DNA from: Symbiodinium kawagutii
Lineage: Eukaryota; Sar; Dinophyceae; Suessiales; Symbiodiniaceae
Assembly (NCBI GenBank): GCA_009767595.1
Contig: VSDK01013725.1
Span: 437,849 to 501,848 of the forward strand
Direction: 5' to 3'
DNA: 64,000 nucleotides
The translations under genes and the position numbers were made by a program. This document shows, one piece after another, positions 12,361 through 24,233 of the stretch. The notes under the pieces are model-generated. The model did no database searches. It was not told the DNA's origin and worked only from the letters and a program-made list of their open reading frames with translations. How positions within the stretch are numbered: position 1 is the first letter of the stretch; each line of letters opens with the position of its first letter.

Positions 12361-12679
12361 ACCTTCTGTTTAACCGATTCGTCGTCCCAAATACCTGCTG
12401 TTTGGATCGCGTGTGATGTGTTTCTGTAACAATTCCTGTTCAATTCTGAGTTCTCGCAGCAGGTCTTGCAATGAAATAATTGGCTCGGCGTCGATTCAAC
12501 AGGGTGGATGTCAGCTTTCGAGCAACAGAGTGTGACTACTGACCACCGTTGACCGCTTTAATGTTTCTTGGAAAACAATGATAACTTGCTAATCCATAAG
12601 AATGATAAGTGGATGAAAGACCACATGGGTGTTTCTCAAAATAGGGAACCATCACGATAAGCTGTTATAAGCTGGTTAA

Positions 12680-12808
12680 ATGGCTGTGGGTCAAAATCCC
12701 GTACCCCTGGTTCCCCTATCATTAAGTTTTCATCATTAACCATTGTTTTCCTTATTGTTGTTGGTTATCATCCCCCATTATTGGTTGGTTAATATTGACC
12801 CATAGCCA
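12680..12808 (+). mobile_element. family A MITE-like element
   Basis: TGGCTGTGGGTCAAAATCCC at the left, ATATTGACCCATAGCCA at the right, interior GTACCCCTGGTTCCCC. On the minus strand the terminus reads GATTTG|GCTATGGG directly after a coding-like island. Confidence 0.85.
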
Positions 12809-12961
12809 AATCATGGGTAAATCCATGATAAACCCATGAAACCATGGTGGAAGTGGCATCCATGTGACCCGCCGCCTGATGCGCGAAACTGCACGTAAGG
12901 CACCGGTCCCAGGGCCCGCATAGAAGATGGGCACCTCTGCCGTAGCCGTGGTTCGATCCAT
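12809..12961 (-). CDS. candidate exon abutting family A element
   Basis: The minus frame contains RTTATAEVPIFYAGPGTGAL and RAVSRIRRRVTWMPLPPWF, and runs open to the edge of the family-A element, where a GC donor-like dinucleotide occurs. No family recognised. The 5' limit is uncertain (possible acceptor GGCTACGGCAG). Confidence 0.28.
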
Positions 12962-13558
12962 AGCGATTGTCTAAACATGATGGGACAAGAATGGTTGGTT
13001 AATGTTTTGATGGACTAATGGTTGGTTAATGGTTGGTTAATGGTTCATGAAATATGATGTTGGTTAAGAATGGTTAACAATCCATATGGTTGATTAAACA
13101 CTGATTAAATAGTGGTGAATGGATTAATGGTTGGTTGATAATGGTTGGTTAATGAGCTAATGATCAATAAAACTACAGTAATGATTATGATGATGGTTGT
13201 CCAGCAGATGACTTTAGAGGATGGAAGTGATCATGATGTATTGTTTTAGTCAGCACTTCCGCAAACTCTAGAAGGATTCAAGCAATCATGGATCCACCCA
13301 TCTGTCCATCGCTATGTCGATGGATCTATTTATCTGTCCGCGATCTGCCTGGCTAAGTTTGGAAACTCCTATGGAGTTTCCAAAGGACATCAGCACATTT
13401 GGGAAGGTGCTATCACTTGCTGCAGGTGTGTAAAGAAATGATGCATGCTTTGTTTTAGGAGCATCGCTAGTACATGGCTTTGTCCATAAATGGTGCACCC
13501 CTTGATGGGTGGTGTCCCCATGAAATAAATGGCCACAAGTTTAGGGAGCATCACTATT

Positions 13559-13669
13559 TGGGTGTGTCTCAAGTCATAGTGGCACCCCGAAATCATCCAC
13601 TTTATTAGTCATTTATAGTAATGAACCAACCATAACGTGGGGGTTCCTTATGGCTTAAGAAACCAGCAT
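13559..13669. mobile_element. family B MITE-like element
   Basis: TGGGTGTGTCTCAAGTCATA at the left and TTATGGCTTAAGAAACCAGC at the right, with GTAATGAACCAACC inside. The usual GTTGGTATATCCCCC tail follows. Confidence 0.75.
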
Positions 13670-14394
13670 ATACAGTAGTTGGTATATCCCCCATGTTTTG
13701 TTGGTTACTATCCCCTCTTGTTGGTAATCTGTAGTCCCCTATCTTACGAAACTCCTGCTTCATGGGTCAACCCCCACATGATTGGTGGCATGTGCAGCTT
13801 GAGCCAGTGGCCAAAAATTGGAGAGTCAAATGTAGGATCGATTCAGTTCCTGTTGATGGGCAGCAGGGGTCATTAAATGTCGATATTGGACATCACCTAT
13901 CTTTTATGGAAATAATCCCTAGCAGTATATCCAGTTTGGTGACGTTCTTAATGTCCCTAAAATGGGATATTTACCAACCCCTGGGCAAGCCGCCATCCTG
14001 CACTGGAAATGACACCATTCCCACCTGATGAGGTTGATATGACTCCAAAACTCGGTGGCACAAAAACGGTTCGGTTCCTTGCTTAACATAACTGGATATC
14101 AGGCCTTTCCCTTAGGATGAAAAATATGATGGAAAGAGCATACCTAAGAGAACTAGATGGAAAGAGACTCTAGAGTTTGATTAAAACTCTAGCTTTTCCT
14201 TGCATCATCAATCTCTGTAGTAGACTTAATTCGTTCAAATCGAGAGAAATTAAGCATTGGCTGTGGAGTCAACGTGATTAGATGGAAGTTATTCCCCCTA
14301 AAGGTTCACTTTCATCTAATAGATTATTCCCCTAGTTATTCCCCCTTAAGTTATTCCCCTTGATTGATACGTTATACTCTTTCTCTATAGCTTA

Positions 14395-14455
14395 TCTAGA
14401 AGGTGGGCCCCCAGCTGTTATCAGCTGGTTAAGATTCGCCATTGAACAAGCAATT
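14395..14455. mobile_element. family E terminus
   Basis: AGAAGGTGGGCCCCCAGCTG followed by TTATCAGCTGGTTAAGATTC. The same terminus recurs at 14.62, 14.81 (inverted) and 17.26 kb. The full length of this copy is unclear. Confidence 0.55.
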
Positions 14456-14618
14456 GTTAACTACCACATCTAGTAGTTACATGTAGTTACCCTACTTATA
14501 AACCAACGAATTGCTATCTTGGAGGCTACTATGGTTACTAGTAGCTACGGTCAATTCATTTGGTTAAGAACTATTGTTCCACATTAAGTGTGGTTAATCA
14601 TGGCTACTGCTGGTTACT

Positions 14619-14821
14619 ACAAGGTGGGCCTCTAGTTATCACTATGTATTGGGCAGTGGGTCAAAACCCTGTACCCCTGGTTCCCCTATCATTAACCATT
14701 ATTTTCCCTATAGTTTGTTGGTTATTAACCACCATTATTGGTTGGTTAACTGCTTGACCCATAGCCATTTGTCCTAGTTATAATCCAACGGCTATAGCTG
14801 GTGAACAGGGCCCACCTTGTA
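14619..14821. mobile_element. family E element with nested family A copy
   Basis: Inverted termini ACAAGGTGGGCC (14619) and GGCCCACCTTGT (ending 14821) enclose about 200 bp. A complete family-A element sits inside at 14651-14767, so A inserted into E. Confidence 0.65.
14651..14767 (+). mobile_element. family A MITE-like element, nested
   Basis: GGCAGTGGGTCAAAACCCTG at the left and TGCTTGACCCATAGCCA at the right, nested in the family-E element. About 117 bp. Confidence 0.85.
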
Positions 14822-14969
14822 CCAGGTGGGGACTCCCAGTTCTAAGCAGATCTCTTCTCCATGGCTTGACACGAGGCGATAGTGTCCGGATCCGCCGTGG
14901 CACGGCCGTGGAACGCATTCGCTCGAGGCGTTGCTCCCAGCGTGTGGCAAGGGAGGCCAAGCGAGGCCC
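14816..14969 (-). CDS. candidate 154-nt exon, basic protein segment
   Basis: On the minus strand a strong acceptor (pyrimidine-rich CTCTTTCTCCTCGCTTCCCAG) is followed by an open frame GPRLASLATRWEQRLERMRS, then TAVPRRIRTLSPRVKPW. It ends at CAAG|GTGGGCCC, where GT belongs to the terminus of the adjacent family-E element. The AG|G acceptor fits dinoflagellate introns. The protein is arginine-rich and of unknown function. The plus strand is also open. Confidence 0.35.
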
Positions 14970-15163
14970 CTGGGAAGCGAGGAGAAAGAGTTCGGTTGTT
15001 TTTTTCCAATGGTTGTTAAAATGGTGGTTTCTCAAAATAGGGGACCCCCAAAAATGGTTGCTTTGTTTAAATTCTCAAATGGCTTTTGAAACAAAAAATT
15101 GAGAGAGTTTTTTTCCAAATGCTTGTTTAAATGGATTTTGAAACAAAAAACGATGTTCTCAAT

Positions 15164-15233
15164 TTGGTGGTTTCTCAATCGGCAGGGAACCTCCAAAATT
15201 TGGGGCGGGGTACTGCTATTTTGGGAAACCACC
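15164..15233. mobile_element. family B short copy, nested
   Basis: TGGTGGTTTCTCAATCGGCA at the left and TATTTTGGGAAACCACCAG at the right, only 70 bp. It lies between an outer pair of family-B termini (15020-15057 and 15275-15294), consistent with nesting. Confidence 0.65.
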
Positions 15234-15635
15234 AGCTGTTTAATGATGTGCTTTCTCTTCAAACACGTATGCCTTCCATTTTAAGAAACCACCATTTGTT
15301 TTAACAATTTTCCAGGATTCTGCCAAATTTCGTGTGTTCTTAGTCTCTCCCATGCGTTCCTTGCTTTGTGCGTGGCCTTTTTCCTGGTAGTCATTGTTGT
15401 TCCTCTGTTTTCAATGGTTGTTTTCGTTGCTATTCCTGAGGCCTTTGATGGTCTTCACATGGTTTTTGCTTAGGTTTGATTGGGTTTGAATGAAGGATAA
15501 ATGGCGGGAGGTGATGATCATTCTACCAAATTCCTAGAAAACGGAAACAAAAAACTTTGGCTTTCAGTACTGGTAGAAAACTTGTGTGTTTCTTGAATTC
15601 AGATTTTACATCCTTTGGCAATTCCAGGATTTTGA

Positions 15636-15887
15636 TAAACTTCCTGGTTTGTTGGCCACGAACTCATCGTCATGACGGGAAAGGCATCAGAATGTCATGT
15701 TACATCAGGCGACATTCTGAACATACAGTACAATCAGTCCCGACATATCACTTACTCATGGCTAAACCGAAGGTACGCCCAAAAGATCGGAGTCAAATAT
15801 CAAGATGTGCCACACAAGTTTGGGAGCAATGAGCATATATCAGGGAGAGAATCGATTGGACCCAGCATTGGACTCTGCTATGTTTGA
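15636..15887 (+). CDS. candidate open frame, unknown protein
   Basis: The plus frame reads VGHELIVMTGKASECHVTSG, then RHITYSWLNRRYAQKIGVKY, then GSNEHISGRESIGPSIG, and ends in TGA. The composition is protein-like. An ATG is at 15672. No family recognised and no clear acceptor upstream. Confidence 0.3.
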
Positions 15888-15948
15888 ATGGACCAATAAT
15901 CTCAGAACCAGTTGGGCTTATGTGAATGTAAATATATAAATATACATA

Positions 15949-16385
15949 TACATATATTTTTTTTTTGAGATGCACATCTAAAATTAAGTAAACAAATAAA
16001 CATATATATATACACATATATACACATATACATATATATATACGTATGTATAAATATATATATACATATATATATATATTGAGATGCACATCTAAAATTA
16101 AGTAAACAAATAAACATATATATATATTCACATATATACACACATATATATATATATACATACATATATACATATATATACATATATATATATTCATTTA
16201 TATATATGTACATATCTAAAAACATACATATATATATATAAATGTACATATATATATATAAATATACATACATATATGCACACATATACATATATATTAT
16301 ATATACATATACATATATATATATATATATCAATAGTCTATACATAGAATATATCTATATAATATATATATATATATATATTCAT
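15949..16385. repeat. TATACA-rich microsatellite
   Basis: More than 400 bp of (TA)n/(TACATA)n. A 43-bp block starting GAGATGCACATCTAAAATTA occurs twice, at 15967-16009 and 16081-16123, 114 bp apart. The long open frames here are artefacts of low complexity. Confidence 0.9.
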
Positions 16386-16615
16386 GTTGCCCAAAATGAC
16401 GTTGTCGAAAAAAAACAGGGCTGGTAAGTGACCCTATTGAAATCGTCAGTTATGGATGCGGTGCACCAGTTCTGAACCATGGAATTTCCAAGTAGTTTTG
16501 AACTCCAATGCGAGACCATGATCGCTCAGTCCAGATGGACATACATACCACATCATACCATACCAAATGGGAAATGGTAGATACAGTTGTAGCTTCAGTA
16601 GAAATCAACTCGTAC

Positions 16616-16784
16616 CCCCAACTGTTCCTTCATTCCGAGACTGGCTAACAGAATTGAGCCCTTAGTCGCCCCAGCCTCCTGTGCGCGGTTCTGAAGAACT
16701 TTGCTAACCGCGTAAGTTGCCCAGGCCAACTGTCCTCGGATGTCAAAGTTCAATGGATGTCTGCCGTATGGCTGCTGAGTACTG
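16616..16784 (-). CDS. candidate exon, unknown protein
   Basis: The minus frame contains QQPYGRHPLNFDIRGQLAWA, then TYAVSKVLQNRAQEAGATKG, then SILLASLGMKEQLG, and ends at a donor-like TTGGGG|GTACGA. Upstream ATCAG|CAG triplets offer alternative acceptors. The same frame stays open to 16837 and 16595. It is one of the more protein-like islands, but no family is recognised. Confidence 0.38.
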
Positions 16785-17194
16785 CTGATTACTAGCTCTG
16801 AGATGTTCTTGATTGGAATCATTCCTGAATTGTTCATTCAAATTGATGCAAATTAAATAATTTGATCAATCCACCTACCTATCCATATCTGTGCGACTTT
16901 TCGACCCATTTTGTCGGCGCAGCCTTGATCTGCACAGCACTCACCAAAGCTACCAGCAGTAGCACGCTAGAAAAGTTGAAGCAGTTCCTATGACCAGCAG
17001 CATCCATGGTAGAAATCCCCCGCTCCATTCATCTGGGAATCCAAGTTAGCCCGTAAACCACTTCCTATAGCCAAGATGGCCTGCAGCCTTTAATCCAAAG
17101 CGATAATCTAGTAATCCAAGATAACCTGTAAACCACTTCCTATGGCCTTTAATCCAAGATAGCCTGTAAAATGGGAGCCTGGCCCCATGAACGG

Positions 17195-17590
17195 CCACTC
17201 CTCAAGGCTGGCCTCGCTCCCCCGGGCCGCCAGGACCTAGCTCCTGGCCCAGCTTGTAGTACAAGGTGGTGCCCCCAGCTGTTGCTTAAGATTCGCCACT
17301 GAACAAGCTGGTGATACTATAACGAGTAGTTACCCTAGTTATCATAATGGTAATAGTAATAGTATACCTACCTATTAATGGTATAGTTAAAGCATTCTCA
17401 CTAGCAGTTACCCTATAACTATAGTAATATCCAGCTAGTTATGAGTATAACCAGCTTGTCATAACCAATGGTTATACTATAACTAAGCCGCTGAATCTCG
17501 CCCAGCGTCCGTTGTCCAAGCCGGGCACCTCACGGGCAAGTCAACTTTTGTGGAGGCAGGACCAGCCAAGAGTCGCAATATCTCAAGCAG
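17195..17590. other. two GC-rich islands split by family E element
   Basis: On the plus strand an island ends ACAAG|GTGGTGCCC at 17265, and the next starts after CTCGCCCAG at 17506. The 240 bp between them (17266-17505) is a family-E-type element with GT...AG borders. The joined plus frame reads LAPPGRQDLAPGPACST then VRCPSRAPHGQVNFCGGR. The minus strand also reads well (ILRLLAGPASTKVDLP), so strand is unresolved. Confidence 0.3.
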
Positions 17591-17690
17591 AAATGATCTA
17601 AGTGATCGGTGATCTAAGTGATCAGTGATCTAAGTCATCTAAGTGATCTAGATGATCAAGGTGATCTAAGAGTGATCTAAGTGATGTGAA
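17585..17690. repeat. TGATCTAAG short tandem repeat
   Basis: Imperfect tandem AGTGATCTA words with spacing 9-18 bp. Confidence 0.7.
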
Positions 17691-18525
17691 ATTTCGATTT
17701 TTGGGAAGCAAATCAGGTGGTCTAAGTCGCCAGGGGCGTCTCGTTGGTCGTTTGCTCAATAGCTTTCAAGGGAAAACTGATGACATCTAGACCCAAAATC
17801 GCCCTTCAAAGTTCACTGTACTCGCGACTTCCACGGGTTTCTTATAGTTTTAGCGATGCTTTTGTGCCTCGAGACATGGGCCCCCAGAACCCTAAAAACG
17901 GTGGTTTTTTAGCCTCCGTTAAGACCTATTATAATTATAATGATGGTTGTGGGGGCCAATGGTAGACATGAATCCTGCCGGCAAATATTTTGGGCACTTT
18001 GCTGATGGAGGGAAGGATTGTGCGACCTAACAAGCTAGCAGCTAGCGTTCTCAAATGCGCTAGGTCAACAAATTGTGGACTTTAGAAATGTGACAAACCT
18101 TTCTGTAGTCCGTCTATACTGATTTGTTAACGAGAGGCTCCCAAGCAGTTACAAAAGTCCCCAAGCACCGACCCCTCCCAATCAACCTACAAGGACATCC
18201 AAGCAGCACTTCTACATGCAGAATTCTGAAAGCTCTGTGAATACAAATAATGGGTGATGATGGTTACGGTTAGTTCACCATGGTTAGTTACGCCCTATAA
18301 GGTAGCAGAACTAACCCCTGGAACTCAAGCAACTTCGCATGGTTACAAACCCATAGATAGTAAATATGCTGGTTAATAAGCAACGGCTTGTTGCGCGTAT
18401 GCCAGAGAATAAACTGCAAAAAATGTGCGCATTAATGCGCATGAGCTTGAGGTGCCCATACTTCAAGCCCAAAGAAGTTTGTGATATCTCAGGTGGATGA
18501 TCCCAGCCATACGCGCAGCTTTATG

Positions 18526-18640
18526 TGGCTATGGGTCAAAAGGAACCATCATTTTTTGGGGAAAATAACCAACAATAACCGGAAATACAATGGCTACTGA
18601 TGGTACACAAGGGGTACAGGGTGAACTGACCCACAGCCAT
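18526..18640 (-). mobile_element. family A MITE-like element, reverse copy
   Basis: TGGCTATGGGTCAAAAGGAA at the left, GAACTGACCCACAGCCA at the right. The interior is in the reverse order relative to most copies. Confidence 0.8.
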
Positions 18641-18780
18641 CTTGTCAGCTTGTTACTCCGTTGACTTTGGAATACTCCCTGACCAATGATGCAAAAGCTG
18701 AAGCGACACAGCATGCAAAATGCCGTACGAAATCACTAAAATAGCCAAATATCGAAACGATTTGAAACGTGTGCAGCTGC

Positions 18781-19014
18781 TACTCTCTGGATTCCCGTGT
18801 TTGCTGCTCTCTGGATTCACGTGTTTGCTACTATCTGGATTTCCGTTTTTGCTGCTCTCTGGATTCACTCGTTTGCTACTCCCTGGATTCCCGCGTTTGC
18901 TGCTCTTTGGATTCCCGTGTTTGCTGCTGTCAGGATTCACATGTTTGCTGCTCTTTGGATTCCCGTGTTTGCTGCTCTCTGGATTCACATGTTTGCTGCT
19001 CTATGGATTCCTCG
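18781..19014. repeat. 24-bp minisatellite
   Basis: About 9.75 copies of a 24-bp unit (TGCTCTCTGGATTCACGTGTTTGC-type), alternating two variants, so there is a 48-bp period. As 24 is a multiple of 3, the minus strand encodes an 8-residue repeat NPESSKHG/NPESSKHV, open for 111 codons (18988-18653). The plus strand encodes hydrophobic LLLSGFPC repeats. A low-complexity minus-strand protein is possible but unproven. Confidence 0.92.
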
Positions 19015-19556
19015 TAGCCATATCCATATAGAGTATAACATATCCAAATCCAAATAGAGTCTTTAATTATAACATATATACACACAAGAGAGACTTTTCA
19101 GACTTTTTCATTTGCCCTCCGTCCTCCTGTGATATCTAGGTTTGATTTATCCTGGTCTAAAGCTATATGTACGTAAGTTGGTTGGTGGTTGCAACCATGG
19201 TGGTTGATAACGCTTGATAATGGATTGGATTTGTGTCTTTGTAGAGCGTACTGTGATTTCTACTTCATCTACAGGCTCACTTCTTTGATTTCTTTACCTG
19301 CAATGGGGACCACAGTCACTTTTTGTGGCAAATGCAGGGCAGTACAAAGTCACCCAAAATTATAGACTCACATGAGGTCATATTGTTTTTAAAAAAACTA
19401 AATATTTTTGCTTTAGAAAAATCTAAATCCTTGATACTATGGGCTGATTTAAAATTTCCTAACTCCTCAAAGTTAACTGATTTACATGAGGAAAATCCCC
19501 GCAGTGAACATTTCCTCACCTGGGATGTGCTACGGCCTACAGGCGATTCGCTTCAG

Positions 19557-19645
19557 GGGCCCACCCACAACGGCGTCACACATCGATCCACTGCACCTTT
19601 CCCACAAAGTCATTGGTGGCACCCAGCGTACTGGCCTGGACAAAG
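19557..19645. other. GC-rich island with splice-like borders, strand ambiguous
   Basis: The plus strand shows CGCTTCAG|GGGC ... GACAAAG|GTAACC, an 89-nt candidate exon reading HIDPLHLSHKVIGGTQRTGL. The minus strand shows TTACCTTTGTCCAG|GCC and frames such as ASTLGATNDFVGK. Both are credible, so I give no product. Confidence 0.28.
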
Positions 19646-20099
19646 GTAACCGTGGCCGCTGTTGCTAGCAGTTGTGGCTAACTGACACCCATCATGCTTG
19701 TGGCTACAGCTGTAATCAGGCTTAAAATTGCCAGTCTTCCAACACGTTGCTGGCTTTAATCAAGCATGACCACTCACAAGTGTTGGAACGACCAGTCACA
19801 GTTGGGGAATGGGGTTGTGTTTAGTCCTTCAGACATGTCCTTGGCTGAAAGGATGTTCCACAAGTCCCACTTCTTGACGTTAGAAAGAGGGCATGCTGGC
19901 TGCCACCCAATTCCACAGGTGAAATCTATCAACCTCACTTTTGTGACTGCTAATGCCCATGTTCATGCTTATTGCTTCCGTCTACATTATGGGTGTCGGC
20001 ATGCCTCGTGTCACCTAAAAATGCCCACAATTAGAAAAAATAGAGCAGCCGAAAGCAAATACACATATGTAATATTGAACATGTTAGGTCCTCATCACT

Positions 20100-20360
20100 A
20101 CATACGTGTATATATATATGTAAATATAAAGGTACATATATATATATATATATTTAAATAGATATATATGAATACATATGCGAATATATATATATATGTG
20201 TGTATATCTATTAATATGTAAATATGAATCCATATGTATACAAATGTAGATATGCCGGAATATATGTATACATATATATGTTATAATAGTGAGCAACATA
20301 CCAATCATGTGTTCATATCATCTACATGTATGTGTTTATATATATATATAAAAAGGAAGT
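20100..20360. repeat. TATA-rich microsatellite
   Basis: (TA)n, (ATATATG)n and related simple sequence. No gene. Confidence 0.85.
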
Positions 20361-22060
20361 GCTGCTAAGCAACAAATCTAATCCTCAAAATTATCTCTCT
20401 GAGCTTTTCAAGCACATTGACCTTCTCAGAAGGGCCGTTCATTATTTGCTCGCCAACACTCAACCTTTGTTGGTCCTTAATTGGACAATGGCGGTTGATG
20501 GTTGATACTAGTTTAAATCATGCAACGGTTAATGAGTAGTCAGTCACTAATTACCTGCTGGTCACATCTATTTCACGTTTAAGTAATCATGGTTGTCAAC
20601 CCTGGTCTATCAAAAAAGATCTACTTTCCGTTAATGGTCGATGCTTAATGATGGGATAATGCACTTATTTGCTCACCAATGAAGTGAACGTGTGTTAAAT
20701 GTATGATGACTAATTTTTGATGATTATTATTGATGTCTAACTACAAAGTGATGATACTTCATGATACTTGTCAATGCAGCTAACGGTTTACTAGTGTGCA
20801 TGGACAACTCATGGTATAGATGTAATAAAGATTAGTGAAACATCTCAAGTCTTATCAACCTATCAACCTACACTCTAGTAAACCAATGAAACCAACCTGC
20901 TGGCACTAAAAATCATCAATTTTGTGGCTGTGAACCAGTTATATAATACCAGCTATAAGTGGTGAATAAGAATAGCCATCAATGCAGCTATTGAAATCAT
21001 TATTAACCGATTAATAGCCATTCATAGGAAGAGCAAAGTCATGAGTTACGTGGTTAATACCCAAAAATACCTAGCAATATCATGAATACCCATCAATGCA
21101 GCTACCATTCGCATAGCATTAATAGCCATTGGCCCATCAACCAACGAAAGCGCCCTGGCTATAAAACCAAACTATCTGAAAATGTAGAGCTTGTTGATTT
21201 AGCTATTTACCCCGTTAATAGCTATTAACCCTGAAATCATAGCTATTGAACCCATGAATAGCCATCTGGTTGGTGGTTTCAACCCCTATGAAAAATATTG
21301 GTCAACTAATCCTTGGTCAATAATCACTAGTGAAAATCAAAAATGATTGAAACCACCAACCAGTAGTTCTTTTTAACCATTGTTGACTATTTTCCCTATT
21401 CTTAACCATTCTTAACCATTCTTGATGGCTATAACCCATATAAACCACCAACCAGTAGCCATTAACCCATTAGTGTCAACAATCACTAGTGAAAGTAAAA
21501 AATGTCAATCAAACCACCAACTAGGCAGTTGTTGAACCATTATTGCTAGCTATCATTCCCTATTTTTGTCCTGTTATTAACCATTTGGGTATGTGCCAAA
21601 ATAGCCATTAATTGCCATTGACCCATTAATACATAGCCACTAAACCCATATAAACCACAAACCAGTAGCCGTTAACCCACTATAGTAGCTATTTAACCCA
21701 TCGATAAACCCTGAAATAGTAGCTATATAGCTATTTTTAATCCATTAATAGCCATTAATAGCCATTAACAGCCGTTAACCCATCAACCAACGAAAGCGCC
21801 CTGGCTATTAAACCTAACTATTTAATTACCTAATATATAACTTGTTGATTTAGCTATCTAACCCATTAATAGCTACTAACCCTGAAATCATAGCTATTAA
21901 ACCCATGAATAGCCATCTGGTTGGTGGTTTCAACCCCAATGAAAACTATTGGTCAACCAATCATTGGTCAATAATCCATCAACAAATAGCCATTAATAGC
22001 CATTAATCGCCACTAACCCATCAACAAATAGCCATATCCAGCCACCAACCATGCCCTGAA
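20361..22060. other. no gene; AACC/ATTAATAGCC-rich degenerate repeats
   Basis: Dense degenerate words such as CCATTAATAGCCATTAA and CTATTAACCC. It includes a roughly 200-bp direct duplication (21133-21335 and 21779-21980). Confidence 0.6.
21266..21365. mobile_element. family C MITE-like element
   Basis: A well-preserved copy. The left end is CTGGTTGGTGGTTTCAACCC, then CTATGAAAAATATTGGTC; the right end is GATTGAAACCACCAACCAG. The terminal GT...AG dinucleotides (GTTGG...ACCAG) are intron-like. Confidence 0.88.
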
Positions 22061-22927
22061 GCCATGCCGTCCCAACTCGTTCGCCCTGAAACCGCTCCTC
22101 TTCCTGGGGAGTCGCGCAGCGACGGCCTGAGCGGTGACCGTGGTGCGGCAGCGTGCACCGGGGTCGCCGGTCCATGACGCGACGCGACGGAAAGCACCAA
22201 CGACTTAGCACCTACTATTAATGGTTATGGTGATATGGTGGCTAAGTATTATAGGTAGCCATGGTGGCTTATAAGGCTAAGTATCACCATAACCATTAAT
22301 AAATGGTAGCCATTGACATAGGTTCTGGTGGCTAAGTATTGGTGAAAAGATGGTTGGCTAAGTATTACTAACCATTTCTGACCATTATAAACCAACAATT
22401 ACTATCACCTATTCCTAAGTATTACTAAGTACTACTTGCTAAGGTGAAATTGACCTATATTAACCAATAGGTGATATTAATACGTATTACTAACCATTTG
22501 TAACCATTATGAACCAAGCTATATGATTAACTGAACCAACCTATTACAAACTATTACTAACTAGTTGATAGATTAATAATGGTTAGTGATAGTGAGGCTG
22601 ATAGTAATTATCTAACCACTACTAACCACTACTAGTTATTATTAATCAACCATACTCAATATTAGTAACTATTAACCAACCATTACGAACCACTATTACT
22701 AACCCTTACCTATTACTAACCTATTACAAACCATTACGAAATATTATTAACCATAGAAAAATCCATGGTTTCCCTATTATTCACCAGCAATAGCTATAAT
22801 CCATGGCTTCCCTATTATAGCTTGGGGTGTACAGAATTCGTGGACTCAAATTTGTGGCTGTATTTGTTGATTTGAAAGAAATTTATCGGTGTTGAGTGCT
22901 TGATTTCACACATGAGCATTGTGAACT

Positions 22928-23134
22928 TCACCGAACTTCACGGATCACCAACGGATAGATCCAAGATTTTGGGGCATCCAAAAGGCTTGTGACGTTGCTG
23001 ATCTTCCTCCAGCTTGGCAGCGCAGCCGAAGTGACTTGTTCATGGAAACCAATTGACTGTTTTTTGCGATGAATGATGGGCAAACCTTGAAACTTGAAGT
23101 CCTTAACATATAAATCCTGCACAAAGGCTACCAT
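22928..23134 (-). CDS. candidate open frame, unknown protein
   Basis: A minus frame from an ATG at 23134 reads MVAFVQDLYVKDFKFQGLPI, then GFHEQVTSAALPSW, then LLDAPKSWIYPLVIREVR and a stop (68 aa). The composition is protein-like. No domain recognised; it could be a single exon. Confidence 0.3.
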   Translation of the reverse strand: MVAFVQDLYVKDFKFQGLPIIHRKKQSIGFHEQVTSAALPSWRKISNVTSLLDAPKSWIYPLVIREVR

Positions 23135-23279
23135 GATCTACTATGTACATCTACATCCTATGCACCCGCAAACACAAGAAACCCTTGCATCGCAAAAAAC
23201 GCATCTGGTTGCCGAACAAAAAATAAGCCAAGAACCTTCAACAACCCATTTCTCAAACTAGCAGGAACAAAAACCAACA

Positions 23280-23381
23280 GCCAACAGCGAACAACAACAA
23301 CAACAAAAGCCAACAGCCAACAGCCAACAGCCAACAACAACAACAACAAAAGCCAACAGCCAACAGCCAACAGCCAACAAC
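23280..23381. repeat. CCAACAG/AAC short tandem repeat
   Basis: AACAACAACAAC and GCCAACAGCCAACAG blocks repeated twice as AACAAC(AAAG)CCAACAG units. Confidence 0.85.
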
Positions 23382-24233
23382 CACAACAACATCACCCATC
23401 ATTACTGTATTCACCATCATTTTAACATATCTTAATTAACAATGATTTCAAGCATTATTTTAACCATCCTAGCAACCATTGTTCAACCATTGTTCAACCA
23501 TTGTGATCCATTGTGACCATTATGATCAACCATCAACAACATTCCTCAACAACAACCATCGACACCCATCCGCCCGGCCCTGTACCTGGATCCTCCTTCA
23601 CACCTCTGGAGCAAAACCATGGGAGAAAGCCACCTGTGGCGACGACCGAAACGGTCACCGTTGGTAGGTCACTTCGGCCAAGCCGTGGAGTTTCTTCGAT
23701 TGTTTGTTGTGCGAATCTTTACATCTTTAAAACAAACCAATGAATCCAGATTTACTTGTCAACCGAAAAACAACAGCTTGTCAACATGTTTTCTGGCGTT
23801 CTTTTCTGGAGCTTTTTCTGGATTTTTTCTGGAGTTGTCTGGTGGTTACATGTTCGGCCATAGTTTCTGCTTCTAATTTCTGAAATGGCTTGCAATACAT
23901 ATTTATGGCTAGTTTGTTTCTTGCATATGGCTAGTACGTATTCAATATCTAAAATGTATGTACTTGTGCCTCTGCAGGCTGTGCATGTTAGTCTCTCCAA
24001 GTCCTAGTTCTATCAGGCCATGTTTATCAAACGACCATGGTAGCCGGAAGACTCTCTGCTTACTTTTGATCCCGTTGGTTGAGTATGTCTTGCCATCCGG
24101 TAGCATCAACTCCTTGATTAGACACTGTCCTAACCACTCCGATTCCTACTCCCTGGTAGTCCGTCCATCGTTGAAAAAAAGAAGCGGCTGAACGCGGCTG
24201 AACAAGTAGTATGACACACACATGATGCTGAAG

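Noticed and set aside
15793-16345. Minus frames of 134-147 codons rich in Tyr, Ile and Met
   Set aside because: Translation of TATACA simple sequence.
23158-23370. Minus frame with LLLLLAVGCWLLAFVVVVV, membrane-like
   Set aside because: The hydrophobic runs come from (AAC)n/(CCAACAG)n repeats.
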